Positions 44,985 to 55,467 of a DNA stretch of 64,000 bases are shown here, in pieces. The notes under the pieces were generated by a model. That model searched no databases, was not told the DNA's origin, and saw only the letters and a program-made list of their open reading frames with translations. A program made the position numbers and the translations under genes. The number at the start of each line of letters is the position of its first letter. Position 1 is the stretch's first letter. Origin of the DNA: Eurosta solidaginis (Eukaryota > Arthropoda > Insecta > Diptera > Tephritidae); assembly GCF_040869045.1 (NCBI RefSeq), contig NC_090321.1, forward strand, positions 132,299,689-132,363,688, written 5' to 3'.

Positions 44985-47900
44985 GTAAGGAAGGCTAAGT
45001 TCGGGTGTAACCGAACATTACATACTCAGTTGAGAGCTATGGAGACAAAATAAGGAAAATCACCATGTAGGAAAATGAACCTAGGGTAACCGTGGAATGT
45101 GGTTGTATGACATGTGTATCAAATGGAAGGTATTAAAGAGTATTTTAAGAGAGAGTAGGCCATAGTTCTATGGATGGACGCCATTTAGGGATATCGCCAT
45201 AAAGGTGGACCAGGGCTGACTCTAGAATGTGTTTGTACGATATGGGTATCAAATGAAAGGTGATAATGAGTATTCTAAAAGGGAATGGGCTTTAGTTCTA
45301 TAGGTGAACGCCTTTTCGAGAAATCCCCATAAAGGTGGACCAGGGGTGACTCTAGAATATGTTTGTACGATATGGGTATCAAATGAAAGCTGTTAATGAG
45401 TATTTTGAAAAGGAGTGATCCTTAGTTCCCTAGGTGGACGCCGTTTCGAGATATCGCCATAAAGGTGGACCAGGGGTGTCTCTAGTTGTACGATATGGGA
45501 ATCAAATGAAAGGTGTTACTGAGCGTTTTAAGAGGGAGTGGGCATTAGGTCCATAGGTGGACGCCTTTTCGAGATATCGCCATTAGGGTGGGCCAGGGGT
45601 GACTCTGGAATATGTTTGTACGATATGGGTATCAAATGAAAGGTGGTAATGAGTATTTTAAAAGGGAGTAATCCTTAGTTCTATAGGTGGACGCCTTTTC
45701 GAGATATCGCCATAAAGGTGGACCAAGGGTGACTCTAGAATGTTTGTACGATATGGGTATCAAACGAAAGGTGTTACTGAGCATTTTAAGAGGGAGTGGG
45801 CACTAGGTCTATAGGTGGACGCCTTTCGAGATATCGCCATTAGGGTGGGCCAGGGGTGACTCTAGAATGTTTGTACGATATGGGTATCAAACGAAAGGTG
45901 TTACTGAGCATTTTAAGAGAAAGTGGGCATTAGGTCTATAGGTGGGCGCCTTTTCGAGATATCGCCATTAGGGTGGGCCAGGGTGACTCTAGAATGTGTT
46001 TGTACGATATGGGTATCAAATGAAAGGTGGTAATGAGTATTTTAAAAGGGAGTAATCCTCAGTTCTATAGGTGGACGCCTTTTCGAGATATCGCCATAAA
46101 GGTTGACCAAGGGTGACTCTAGAATGTTTGTACGATATGGGTATCAAACGAAAGGTGTTACTGAGCATTTTAAGAGGGAGTGGGCATTAGGTCTATAGGT
46201 GGACGCCTTTTCGAGATATCGCCATTAGGGTGGGCCAGGGGTGACTCTAGAATGTTTGTACGATATGGGTATCAAACGAAAGGTATTACTGAGCATTTTA
46301 AGAGGGAGTGGGCATTAGGTCTATAGGTGGACGCCTTTTCGAGATATCGCCATTAGGGTGGGCCAGGGGTGACTCTAGAATGTTTGTACGATATGGGTAT
46401 CAAAGGAAAGGTGTTACTGAGCATTTTAAGAGGTAGTGGACATTAGGTCTATAGGTGGACGCCTTTTCGAGATATCGCCATTAGGGTGGGCCAGGGGTGA
46501 CTCTAGAATGTTTTTACGATATGGGTATCAAACGAAAGGTGTTACTGAGCATTTTAAGAGGGAGTGGGCATTAGGTCTATAGGTGCACGCCTTTTCGAGA
46601 TATCGCCATTAGGGTGGGCCAGGGTTGACTCTAGAATGTGTTTGTACGATATGGATATCAAATTAAAGGTATTTATGAGGGTTTTAAAAGCGAGTGGCCC
46701 TTAGATGTATATGTGAAGGCGTTCTCGCGATATCGACCAAATGTGGATCAGGTGATCCAGAAAATCATCTGTCGGGTACTGCTAATTTATTTATATATTC
46801 AATAACACTAACAGTATTCCTGCCAAGATTCCAAGGGCTGTTGATTTCGCCTTGTAGAACTTTTTCATTTTCTTCTACTTAATATGGTAGGTGTCACACC
46901 CATTTTACAAAGTTTTTTCCATAGTTATATTTTGCGTCAATAAACCAATCCAGTTACCATGTTTCATCCCTTTTTTCGTATTTGGTATAGAATTATGGCA
47001 TTTTTTTAATTTTTCGTAATTTTCGATATCGATAAAGTGGGCGTGGTTATGGTCGGATTTCGGCCATTTTTTATACCAAGATAAAGTGAGTTCAGATAAG
47101 TACGTGGGCTAAGTTTAGTAAAGATATATCGGTTTTAGCTCAAGTTATTGTGTGAACGGCCGAGCGGAAGGACAGACGGTGGACTGTGTATAAAAACTGG
47201 GCGTGGCTTCCACCGATTTCGCCCATTTTCACAGAGAACAGTTAACGTCATAGAATCTATGCTCCTACCAAATTTCAAAAGGATTGGTAAATTTTTGTTC
47301 GACTTATGGCATTAAAAGTATTCTAGACACACTAAATGAAAATGGGCGGAGCCACGCCCATTTTGAAATTTTCTTTTATTTTTGTATTTTGTTGCATAAT
47401 ATCATTACTGGAGTTGAATTTTGACTTAATTTACTTATATACAGTAAAGATATTAAATTTTTTCTTAAAATTTGAATTAAAAAAAATTTTTTTTTAAAAA
47501 GTGGGGTTTTCTTCATCCAATTTTGCTAATTTTTATTTAGCACATATATAGTAATAGTAGTAACGTTCCTGCCAAATTTCATCATGATATCTTCAACGAC
47601 TGCCAAATTACAGCTTGCAAAACTTTTAAATTACCTTCCTGTAAAAGTGGGCGGTGCCACGCCCATTGTCCAAAATTTTACTAATTTTCTATTCTGCGTC
47701 ATAACGTCAACCCATCTACCAAGTTTCATCGCTTTAACCGCCTTTGGCAATGAATTATCGCATTTTTTCGGTTTTTCGAAATTTTCGATATCGAAAAAGT
47801 GGGCGTGGTTATAGTCCGATATTGTTCATTTTAAATAGCGATCTGAGATGAGTGCTCAGGAACTTACATACCAAATTTCATCAAGATACCTCAAAATTTA

Positions 47901-48085
47901 CTCAAGTTATCGTGTTAACGGACGGACGGACGGACGGACGGACGGACATCGCTCAATCAAATTTTTTTTGGATCCTGATTATTTTGATATATGGAAGTCT
48001 ATATCTATCTCGATTCCTTTATATATGTACAACCAACCGTTATCCAATCAAACTTAATATACTCTGTGAGCTCTGCTCAACTGAG
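44985..48085 (+). mobile_element. large repeat element with central tandem array and subterminal inverted repeats
   Basis: Left part AAGTTCGGGTGTAACCGAAC then TACTCAGTTGAGAGCT (45022-45037). Right part AGCTCTGCTCAACTGAGTAT (about 48069-48088), which is the inverted form. Between them lie the tandem array 45100-46665, a unique A/T-rich part, two GGGCGTGG-type stretches and (GGAC)6 at 47921-47946. No coding capacity. Confidence 0.6.
45100..46665 (+). repeat. tandem array, about 13 units of about 128 bp
   Basis: Each unit has GTACGATATGGGTATCAAA, GAAAGGTGTTACTGAGCATT, TAAGAGGGAGTGGGCATTAG, TATAGGTGGACGCCTTTTCG, AGATATCGCCATTAGGGTGG. Later units are more alike than the first three, so expansion was most recent on the right-hand side. 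Confidence 0.9.
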
Positions 48086-48217
48086 TATAATAAAATTGGA
48101 AATCGGAAATTGGAAAAGCTCCGTATAACGTTTGCGAATGGAATATATAAAGGACCACATCCTGAACGATACTGTGAAAAGCATTGAGCGATGAAGGATA
48201 GGAAAGACATGAATATT

Positions 48218-48536
48218 AGGGGGACTCATTAAACCTTATAAAGTGTGTAGATGTATAAATTTATGTAGTGCGTAAATGAATTGTCAAATTTTGTGTAAAA
48301 AAATCATTTATACAATTTGTAAAAATTAACGCGCACATTTAATCGTGTAAACGCGATAAAGTCAAAGGAATACAACCTTGCAGAAATAACAGCCGACATT
48401 TTCATCAGAAATTTTTAACATCAGCAAGTCATTTACAAGTATATCTTTATAAATACGTTTTTCTTTACATTTTTACTTAATCTTGGCATTTAGTCATTTG
48501 TATAATAATCAAATTTTTTTTTTCTTTTGACAATAA
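48218..48536. mobile_element. AGGGGGACTCAT MITE, 3'-truncated copy
   Basis: Second copy of the 9435-9857 MITE: AGGGGGACTCATT start, GTGTAAACGCGATAAAGTCA, GGAATACAACCTTGCAG. The right TIR is missing; it runs into the LINE block at 48538. Confidence 0.8.
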
Positions 48537-48537
48537 G

Positions 48538-49075
48538 TAGAACGGCTCGAGTAGTCTTCAGTGGGGAAAACCAGTAATCTGCACCCGAAAGACTACATGC
48601 CTATTTTTTGACATCTTTTATGCTCAAATTCTATGGAGATTAATATATGTGTATATGAAATCAAATATGAATGAGGAATTATTCTCTTCAGCCAGTGGAT
48701 TGCATTGCATAGGGTAGTAATGAATATATTCCAGGAATACGCGCTTGGTATTTTTCTGGACATAGCTTTCAACAATGTCTCGAAACGAGCAATCTTTTAC
48801 TCCATTCAATTCTATCAACTCCATTTTAAGCTGCAGAATGATCACGTCACAATGGGATATATGCGAAGCAACAAAATCTGTAAACAGAGGAACGCCGCAG
48901 GGTGGAGTTTTATCACCAATGCTAAGGACAATGGTTATCAACCGATTTTGCATATGCAGATAACGTTCCCGTCATCATGAACGGCAGATGCCTAACAACA
49001 ATCAGCTCTCTGATGGATCAGGCACTTTGGGGTGTACATGCCTGGATATCCGCAGCGTCTTACAGGCAGAAGTGA
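48538..49075 (+). pseudogene. LOA-like LINE RT block, copy of 34303-34770
   Basis: Near-identical to 34303-34770 with small indels, but keeps a stretch (48890-48965) lost there that reads RGTPQGGVLSPML. It stops in the RNase H start (CTTACAGGCAGAAG) and joins directly to the 93-bp block found at 40958. Many stops. Confidence 0.8.
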
Positions 49076-49168
49076 TGTGTAACTGAAAACAGCGCCATCT
49101 TACAGCAAAGTTGTGTATTTGATGCTTCTATAAGGCAGCCATGAGATTGCTGTCAAACAAATATTTCA
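49074..49168 (+). repeat. second copy of the 40958-41050 block
   Basis: Ends at CAAATATTTCAAG where Penelope-like sequence begins. Confidence 0.75.
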
Positions 49169-49641
49169 AGTTAGTTACATAGGACAAACAGGACGGCAAA
49201 TAAGAACGAGGTTCAGAGAACATATTAGACATTACAACAAAAAAAATACGGAATCCAAACATTATACCCGAGTCTAACTTCGCGAATCACATGGTCGAGA
49301 ATGAATGTTCCCCAGCAAACATCAATAAAACAGTTAGGGTTCTTCACATACAAGAAAAGGGCCGACGTCTCAACGTACTCGAAAACATGGAAATCTACAA
49401 ACAGAAAACATTCGACGGTAGAATAATAAACGAACAGATAAACACCATTTCTGACACAATATTCGAGCCTTTAAAACTTGTTTACAGGAAACAACTTAAT
49501 CACACAGGTACAACAGACAAACGCACAACAACAAATAAACACAAAACAATTAACACACCAAAACAAAAAACCGACAAAGAAGGTCAAACGACTAAAATCA
49601 CAGATTTCTACCTACCCCAGTCAGCCACACAAATCGATTAG
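49169..49641 (+). pseudogene. Penelope-like element, 5'-truncated unit (GIY-YIG part)
   Basis: Starts inside the GIY-YIG domain (SYIGQTGRQIRTRF) and so lacks RT. An A-run is one base longer than in the other units (about 49231), shifting the frame. The rest from 49291 is open and ends at the same stop (49639-49641). It has the 12-bp EQIN segment, like B-type units. Truncated leading copies are usual for Penelope elements. Confidence 0.85.
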
Positions 49642-49738
49642 TAAACCACCCTCGGTTCTGAACGAACCCACAGCACATACACATAACTAAATATACACAA
49701 GCATCAATTTGACAATACCTGCTCATATACCTACGAAC

Positions 49739-49775
49739 TATAAATACAGGACAAATGACAACAACAGATCAGAAC
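49739..49775 (+). promoter_or_regulatory. TATA/Inr core promoter in the PLE junction
   Basis: TATAAATA at 49739-49746 and an Inr-like ATCAGA with A at 49771, 32 bases from the first T. That spacing is standard for Drosophila TATA promoters. The TATA recurs at 52557, 55387, 58205, 61035 and 63865. Prediction from sequence only. Confidence 0.5.
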
Positions 49776-49782
49776 GAAAATC

Positions 49783-49819
49783 GACACTGATGATGGCACA
49801 ACGCCGAAACCGGTTTGTC
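49783..49819 (+). ncRNA. hammerhead ribozyme-like motif, unit 1
   Basis: Type I layout. Stem I GACA/TGTC (49783-49786 with 49816-49819); core CTGATGA (49787-49793); stem II GGC/GCC (49795-49797, 49803-49805) with loop ACAAC; GAAA (49806-49809); stem III ACC/GGT (49809-49811, 49812-49814). Predicted cleavage is after T49815. One unpaired T (49794) sits between the core and stem II, and stem III has no loop, so a dimeric fold is likely. The ATG pair of the ORF lies inside the core. Hammerheads are known in Penelope elements (Cervera and De la Pena). Confidence 0.75.
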
Positions 49820-52459
49820 TCAAAACCAAATTTGACAAGGGATGACGGAAAATCGTTCCAATATACATCATTTATCCACCCTGTCGGAAAATCAACCAAA
49901 CAAGATAAGTCAGTTATTGCTTGTCAGGCTTTTAACTTGAACGCGAACGGACTACTAACAATTTACAAGCGACGTCTACTGAAAATATATAAAGCAAAGG
50001 CGAGCATTTGGTTCAACAAACAATGCCTGGAATTGAATGTTACTCCGAAATTCGCAAAAATAACAATAAAGGCAAATACCAAATCTAGCAGGAAAACAGT
50101 TAGAAAAGCGGAAAAGGATTTTTTAAAATATGAGTTGGAAAGCTTATACTCGAAGAAGGATGAGATAAATGCCGAGTTATTATCTATCCATTTAAGATTG
50201 GCAGAACAACTACCTACGACTGTATTAATGGAATGCTTCAACAGCATTAAAACAGAGGTCGATCAGGAACTACAACAAAAATACAGGTCGCTGAACCGAA
50301 AATTGGACAAGCTGGCAGGACGACGAGAGGGTAACCAAAACCAAAACACTCACCAGTTTCATGACAAGTTCGTTAACCTCACAACAGTGGCCATTACCAA
50401 GGAAGAGGCACAACTTCTCGAAAAGGGCCTGAAGCACAATATCATGGACCAGAATACAGTAAGAAAAACGGAGCAAGCGATTGTAGATGCGGAGATCGCA
50501 ATATCATTGATACCACAGGAAGAACAGGAGCACGCAAGACACATGTGCAGAGAAATCATAAGAAAGGAGGTGAAAGCACAGGAAGGAGAAAAAGCGAATA
50601 CAGAGGAGAAAACAATAAAGAATCTACGGCATAAACTAAGGAAAAACAATATTGTCACAACGAAAGCGGACAAAGGAAACACCACTGTGCTAATCGAAAA
50701 AGAGAAATATATATCCAAAACCGAGGATCTCATAGAGGAAATGAAATGTCGTAGAATGAGAGAGGATCCCACAGATGAATACCAAAAACAAATCAAAGTT
50801 GCTATAAAAAATGCAACAAATATAGTAGATTCTAACATGGCACATAGATTGGTCCAAATGAACCCTTCGGCTCCTCCACTGGTTGCGCTACCAAAAATCC
50901 ACAAGCCGGACACGCCAATGAGGCCCATCATTAATTTTAAAACGGCACCATGTTACAAACTGTCCAAATATTTAAAAACGATATTGATAGACACTCTGGA
51001 GCTAAGGAACGAATATGCAATAGCTAACACAACAGAACTAATAGAGAGACTCGAGACCGTAGAGCTAACAAGAAACAGCAAATTGGTATCTTTTGACATA
51101 AAAGATCTATACCCATCTATACCACTATCGGAGACTTTGGACATAGTTGGCTCAACAATAGTTCATAACACAAAAAACAAAGTAAAAAGTATGCAAATCA
51201 CAAATACGCTAAGAACCACTTTACGTCAAAACTATTTTAAATTCAACAATAAAATATATAGACAAACAAACGGTCTTGGAATGGGAAGCCCCACATCAGC
51301 AATTCTTATGGAAGTGTTCATGCAAAATCTGGAAGAAAAGTACATACAGGAGCTGAAGTCCAAATTAGGCGTGTCATTTTATGTTAGATACGTGGATGAC
51401 ATAATATGCGTTTTAGCTACTAATAACGAAGAGCTCGTACTGGAGTACCTCAAAAAACAGCACGGCAATATAAAATTTACAATGGAAACCGAAAAAGACA
51501 GAGGAATCAACTATCTAGACCTCACGATAAATATTGATAAAGAAGCCAAAAGATTTAACTATGACATATATAGAAAGTCAACGGCCACCGACACAATAAT
51601 ACACAATACCTCAAATCACCCTCAACATCATAAAAATGCAGCATTAAGGCACTTGGTACATAGACTTGAAAGAACACCTCTTACACAAGAGGCATATAAG
51701 AGAGAACTTGAGGTCATATATAATATCGCTGCAAACAACGGATATAAAAAAGCACTAGTAGATAAGCTCAGAAGGACAAATGGAGAACCAAAAAGAAATA
51801 ATGAAAAAGAAAATAATAGCTGGACGACTATGACATATACTGGAAAAGCAACATATAAATTGGCAAATTTCTTTAAAAAATACAACATTAACACAGCATT
51901 CAAAACATCGAACAATCTAGGGCGAAAACTAAGAACTAACACTAACTCAGAGGATCCGTTTAGCAGCCACGGCGTATACAAGCTTACCTGCGGATGCCAG
52001 CATAGTTACATAGGACAAACAGGACGGCAAATAAGAACGAGGTTCAGAGAACATATTAGAGATTACAACAAAAAAATACGGAATCCAAACATTATACCCG
52101 AGTCTAACTTCGCGAATCACATGGTCGAGAATGAATGTTCCCCAGCAAACATCAATAAAACAGTTAGGGTTCTTCACATACAAGAAAAGGGCCGACGTCT
52201 CAACGTACTCGAAAACATGGAAATCTACAAACAGAAAACATTCGACGGTAGAATAATAAACACCATTTCTGACACAATATTCGAGCCTTTAAAACTTGTT
52301 TACAGGAAACAACTTAATCACACAGGTACAACAGACAAACGCACAACAACAAATAAACACAAAACAATTAACACACCAAAACAAAAAACCGACAAAGAAG
52401 GTCAAACGACTAAAATCACAGATTTCTACCTACCCCAGTCAGCCACACAAATCGATTAG
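49790..52459 (+). CDS. Penelope-like RT with GIY-YIG endonuclease, unit 1 (type A)
   Basis: 889 residues from ATG 49790; the frame is open back to 49691 but without an ATG. N-terminal helical region 1-330, rich in Lys/Glu. RT palm about 345-600: KADKGNTTVLIEK, PKIHKPDTPMRPI, FDIKDLYPSIP (Asp 436), GLGMGSPTSAILME, RYVDDI (YVDD 534-537), INYLDLTINI. GIY-YIG domain about 725-800: GVY 728-730, SYIG 739-742, then RTRFREH. Basic, Thr/Lys-rich tail. It reverse transcribes element RNA and nicks target DNA. Type A marks: Phe before DIKD, VGS, YVRY, no EQIN insert. Three substitutions are private to this unit. Confidence 0.93.
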   Translation: MMAQRRNRFVSKPNLTRDDGKSFQYTSFIHPVGKSTKQDKSVIACQAFNLNANGLLTIYKRRLLKIYKAKASIWFNKQCLELNVTPKFAKITIKANTKSSRKTVRKAEKDFLKYELESLYSKKDEINAELLSIHLRLAEQLPTTVLMECFNSIKTEVDQELQQKYRSLNRKLDKLAGRREGNQNQNTHQFHDKFVNLTTVAITKEEAQLLEKGLKHNIMDQNTVRKTEQAIVDAEIAISLIPQEEQEHARHMCREIIRKEVKAQEGEKANTEEKTIKNLRHKLRKNNIVTTKADKGNTTVLIEKEKYISKTEDLIEEMKCRRMREDPTDEYQKQIKVAIKNATNIVDSNMAHRLVQMNPSAPPLVALPKIHKPDTPMRPIINFKTAPCYKLSKYLKTILIDTLELRNEYAIANTTELIERLETVELTRNSKLVSFDIKDLYPSIPLSETLDIVGSTIVHNTKNKVKSMQITNTLRTTLRQNYFKFNNKIYRQTNGLGMGSPTSAILMEVFMQNLEEKYIQELKSKLGVSFYVRYVDDIICVLATNNEELVLEYLKKQHGNIKFTMETEKDRGINYLDLTINIDKEAKRFNYDIYRKSTATDTIIHNTSNHPQHHKNAALRHLVHRLERTPLTQEAYKRELEVIYNIAANNGYKKALVDKLRRTNGEPKRNNEKENNSWTTMTYTGKATYKLANFFKKYNINTAFKTSNNLGRKLRTNTNSEDPFSSHGVYKLTCGCQHSYIGQTGRQIRTRFREHIRDYNKKIRNPNIIPESNFANHMVENECSPANINKTVRVLHIQEKGRRLNVLENMEIYKQKTFDGRIINTISDTIFEPLKLVYRKQLNHTGTTDKRTTTNKHKTINTPKQKTDKEGQTTKITDFYLPQSATQID

Positions 52460-52600
52460 TAAACCACCCTCGGTTCTGAACGAACCCACAGCACATACAC
52501 ATAACTAAATATACACAAGCATCAATTTGACAATACCTGCTCATATACCTACGAACTATAAATACAGGACAAATGACAACAACAGATCAGAACGAAAATC

Positions 52601-52637
52601 GACACTGATGATGGCACAACGCCGAAACCGGTTTGTC
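52601..52637 (+). ncRNA. hammerhead ribozyme-like motif, unit 2
   Basis: Identical to the motif at 49783-49819. Predicted cut after 52633, 2,818 bases after the first. Confidence 0.75.
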
Positions 52638-55289
52638 TCAAAACCAAATTTGACAAGGGATGACGGAAAATCGTTCCAATATACATCATTTATCCACCCT
52701 GTCGGAAAATCAACCAAACAAGATAAGTCAGTTATTGCTTGTCAGGCTTTTAACTTGAACGCGAACGGACTACTAACAATTTACAAGCGACGCCTACTGA
52801 AAATATATAAAGCAAAGGCGAGCATTTGGTTCAACAAACAATGCCTGGAATTGAATGTTACTCCGAAATTCGCAAAAATAACAATAAAGGCAAATACCAA
52901 ATCTAGCAGGAAAACAGTTAGAAAAGCGGAAAAGGATTTTTTAAAATATGAGTTGGAAAGCTTATACTCGAAGAAGGATGAGATAAATGCCGAGTTATTA
53001 TCTATCCATTTAAGATTGGCAGAACAACTACCTACGACTGTATTAATGGAATGCTTCAACAGCATTAAGACAGAGGTCGATCAGGAACTACAACAAAAAT
53101 ACAGGTCGCTGAACCGAAAATTGGACAAGCTGGCAGGACGACGAGAGGGTAACCAAAACCAAAACACTCACCAGTTTCATGACAAGTTCGTTAACCTCAC
53201 AACAGTGGCCATTACCAAGGAAGAGGCACAACTTCTCGAAAAGGGCCTGAAGCACAATATCATGGACCAGAATACAGTAAGAAAAACGGAGCAAGCGATT
53301 GTAGATGCGGAGATCGCAATATCATTGATACCACAGGAGGAACAGGAGCACGCAAGACACATGTGCAGAGAAATCATAAGAAAGGAGGTGAAAGCACAGG
53401 AAGGAGAAAAAGCGAATACAGAGGAGAAAACAATAAAGAATCTACGGCATAAACTAAGGAAAAACAATATTGTCACAACGAAAGCGGACAAAGGAAACAC
53501 CACTGTGCTAATCGAAAAAGAGAAATATATATCCAAAACCGAGGATCTCATAGAGGAAATGAAATGTCGTAGAATGAGAGAGGATCCCACAGATGAATAC
53601 CAAAAACAAATCAAAGTTGCTATAAAAAATGCAACAAATATAGTAGATTCTAACATGGCACATAGATTGGTCCAAATGAACCCTTCGGCTCCTCCACTGG
53701 TTGCGCTACCAAAAATCCACAAGCCGGACACGCCAATGAGGCCCATCATTAATTTTAAAACGGCACCATGTTACAAACTGTCCAAATATTTAAAAACGAT
53801 ATTGATAGACACTCTGGAGCTAAGGAACGAATATGCAATAGCTAACACAACAGAACTAATAGAGAGACTCGAGACCGTAGAGCTAACAAGAAACAGCAAA
53901 TTGGTATCTGTTGACATAAAAGATCTATACCCATCTATACCACTATCGGAGACTTTGGACATAGTTAGCTCAACAATAGTTCATAACACAAAAAACAAAG
54001 TAAAAAGTATGCAAATCACAAATACGCTAAGAACCACTTTACGTCAAAACTATTTTAAATTCAACAATAAAATATATAGACAAACAAACGGTCTTGGAAT
54101 GGGAAGCCCCACATCAGCAATTCTTATGGAAGTGTTCATGCAAAATCTGGAAGAAAAGTACATACAGGAGCTGAAGTCCAAATTAGGCGTGTCATTTTAT
54201 GCTAGATACGTGGATGACATAATATGCGTTTTAACTACTAATAACGAAGAGCTCGTACTGGAGTACCTCAACAAACAGCACGGCAATATAAAATTTACAA
54301 TGGAAACCGAAAAAGACAGAGGAATCAACTATCTAGACCTCACGATAAATATTGATAAAGAAGCCAAAAGATTTAACTATGACATATATAGAAAGTCAAC
54401 GGCCACCGACACAATAATACACAATACCTCAAATCACCCTCAACATCATAAAAATGCAGCATTAAGGCACTTGGTACATAGACTTGAAAGAACACCTCTT
54501 ACACAAGAGGCATATAAGAGAGAACTTGAGGTCATATATAATATCGCTGCAAACAACGGATATAAAAAAGCACTAGTAGATAAGCTCAGAAGGACAAATG
54601 GAGAACCAAAAAGAAATAATGAAAAAGAAAATAATAGCTGGACGACTATGACATATACTGGAAAAGCAACATATAAATTGGCAAATTTCTTTAAAAAATA
54701 CAACATTAACACAGCATTCAAAACATCGAACAATCTAGGGCGAAAACTAAGAACTAACATTAACTCAGAGGATCCGTTTAGCAGCCACGGCGTATACAAG
54801 CTTACCTGCGGATGCCAGCATAGTTACATAGGACAAACAGGACGGCAAATAAGAACGAGGTTCAGAGAACATATTAGAGATTACAACAAAAAAATACGGA
54901 ATCCAAACATTATACCCGAGTCTAACTTCGCGAATCACATGGTCGAGAATGAATGTTCCCCAGCAAACATCAATAAAACAGTTAGGGTTCTTCACATACA
55001 AGAAAAGGGCCGACGTCTCAACGTACTCGAAAACATGGAAATCTACAAACAGAAAACATTCGACGGTAGAATAATAAACGAACAGATAAACACCATTTCT
55101 GACACAATATTCGAGCCTTTAAAACTTGTTTACAGGAAACAACTTAATCACACAGGTACAACAGACAAACGCACAACAACAAATAAACACAAAACAATTA
55201 ACACACCAAAACAAAAAACCGACAAAGAAGGTCAAACGACTAAAATCACAGATTTCTACCTACCCCAGTCAGCCACACAAATCGATTAG
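52608..55289 (+). CDS. Penelope-like RT/GIY-YIG, unit 2 (type B)
   Basis: 893 residues. Same domains as unit 1. Type B marks: Val before DIKD, VSS instead of VGS, YARY instead of YVRY before VDD, LTTNN, NINSED, and the 12-bp addition giving NEQIN near the C-terminus. Its translation is identical to unit 4. All RT and GIY-YIG key residues are kept and there is no stop, so it could be active. Confidence 0.93.
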   Translation: MMAQRRNRFVSKPNLTRDDGKSFQYTSFIHPVGKSTKQDKSVIACQAFNLNANGLLTIYKRRLLKIYKAKASIWFNKQCLELNVTPKFAKITIKANTKSSRKTVRKAEKDFLKYELESLYSKKDEINAELLSIHLRLAEQLPTTVLMECFNSIKTEVDQELQQKYRSLNRKLDKLAGRREGNQNQNTHQFHDKFVNLTTVAITKEEAQLLEKGLKHNIMDQNTVRKTEQAIVDAEIAISLIPQEEQEHARHMCREIIRKEVKAQEGEKANTEEKTIKNLRHKLRKNNIVTTKADKGNTTVLIEKEKYISKTEDLIEEMKCRRMREDPTDEYQKQIKVAIKNATNIVDSNMAHRLVQMNPSAPPLVALPKIHKPDTPMRPIINFKTAPCYKLSKYLKTILIDTLELRNEYAIANTTELIERLETVELTRNSKLVSVDIKDLYPSIPLSETLDIVSSTIVHNTKNKVKSMQITNTLRTTLRQNYFKFNNKIYRQTNGLGMGSPTSAILMEVFMQNLEEKYIQELKSKLGVSFYARYVDDIICVLTTNNEELVLEYLNKQHGNIKFTMETEKDRGINYLDLTINIDKEAKRFNYDIYRKSTATDTIIHNTSNHPQHHKNAALRHLVHRLERTPLTQEAYKRELEVIYNIAANNGYKKALVDKLRRTNGEPKRNNEKENNSWTTMTYTGKATYKLANFFKKYNINTAFKTSNNLGRKLRTNINSEDPFSSHGVYKLTCGCQHSYIGQTGRQIRTRFREHIRDYNKKIRNPNIIPESNFANHMVENECSPANINKTVRVLHIQEKGRRLNVLENMEIYKQKTFDGRIINEQINTISDTIFEPLKLVYRKQLNHTGTTDKRTTTNKHKTINTPKQKTDKEGQTTKITDFYLPQSATQID

Positions 55290-55430
55290 TAAACCACCCT
55301 CGGTTCTGAACGAACCCACAGCACATACACATAACTAAATATACACAAGCATCAATTTGACAATACCTGCTCATATACCTACGAACTATAAATACAGGAC
55401 AAATGACAACAACAGATCAGAACGAAAATC

Positions 55431-55467
55431 GACACTGATGATGGCACAACGCCGAAACCGGTTTGTC
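55431..55467 (+). ncRNA. hammerhead ribozyme-like motif, unit 3
   Basis: Identical to unit 1 motif. Predicted cut after 55463. Confidence 0.75.

Noticed and set aside
45100..46665. CRISPR-like array
   Set aside because: Units of about 128 bp are contiguous and similar throughout, with no unique spacers and no cas genes, in an animal genome.
47921..47946. (GGAC)6 as a functional site
   Set aside because: A short simple repeat within a known repeat element; nothing supports a function.
49709..49789. Extended N-terminus of the Penelope protein beginning at TTG (and GTG or TTG starts of other long frames, e.g. 3973 and 16781)
   Set aside because: TTG and GTG are not credible starts in an animal genome. 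The first ATG is at 49790 and at 4069; for 16781 homology runs upstream to 16553.
50359..50931. 190-residue hydrophobic minus-strand frame recurring in each Penelope unit (and similar 117- and 94-residue frames)
   Set aside because: It lies exactly opposite the RT gene, its hydrophobicity follows from the Lys/Glu-rich sense strand, and it has no family motif. It is an antisense shadow.
49790..52459. Group II intron or diversity-generating retroelement RT
   Set aside because: RT motifs (FDIKDLYPSIP, GLGMGSPTSAILME, RYVDDI) plus a C-terminal GIY-YIG and tandem layout fit Penelope-like elements. No maturase, intron domains or variable repeats are seen.
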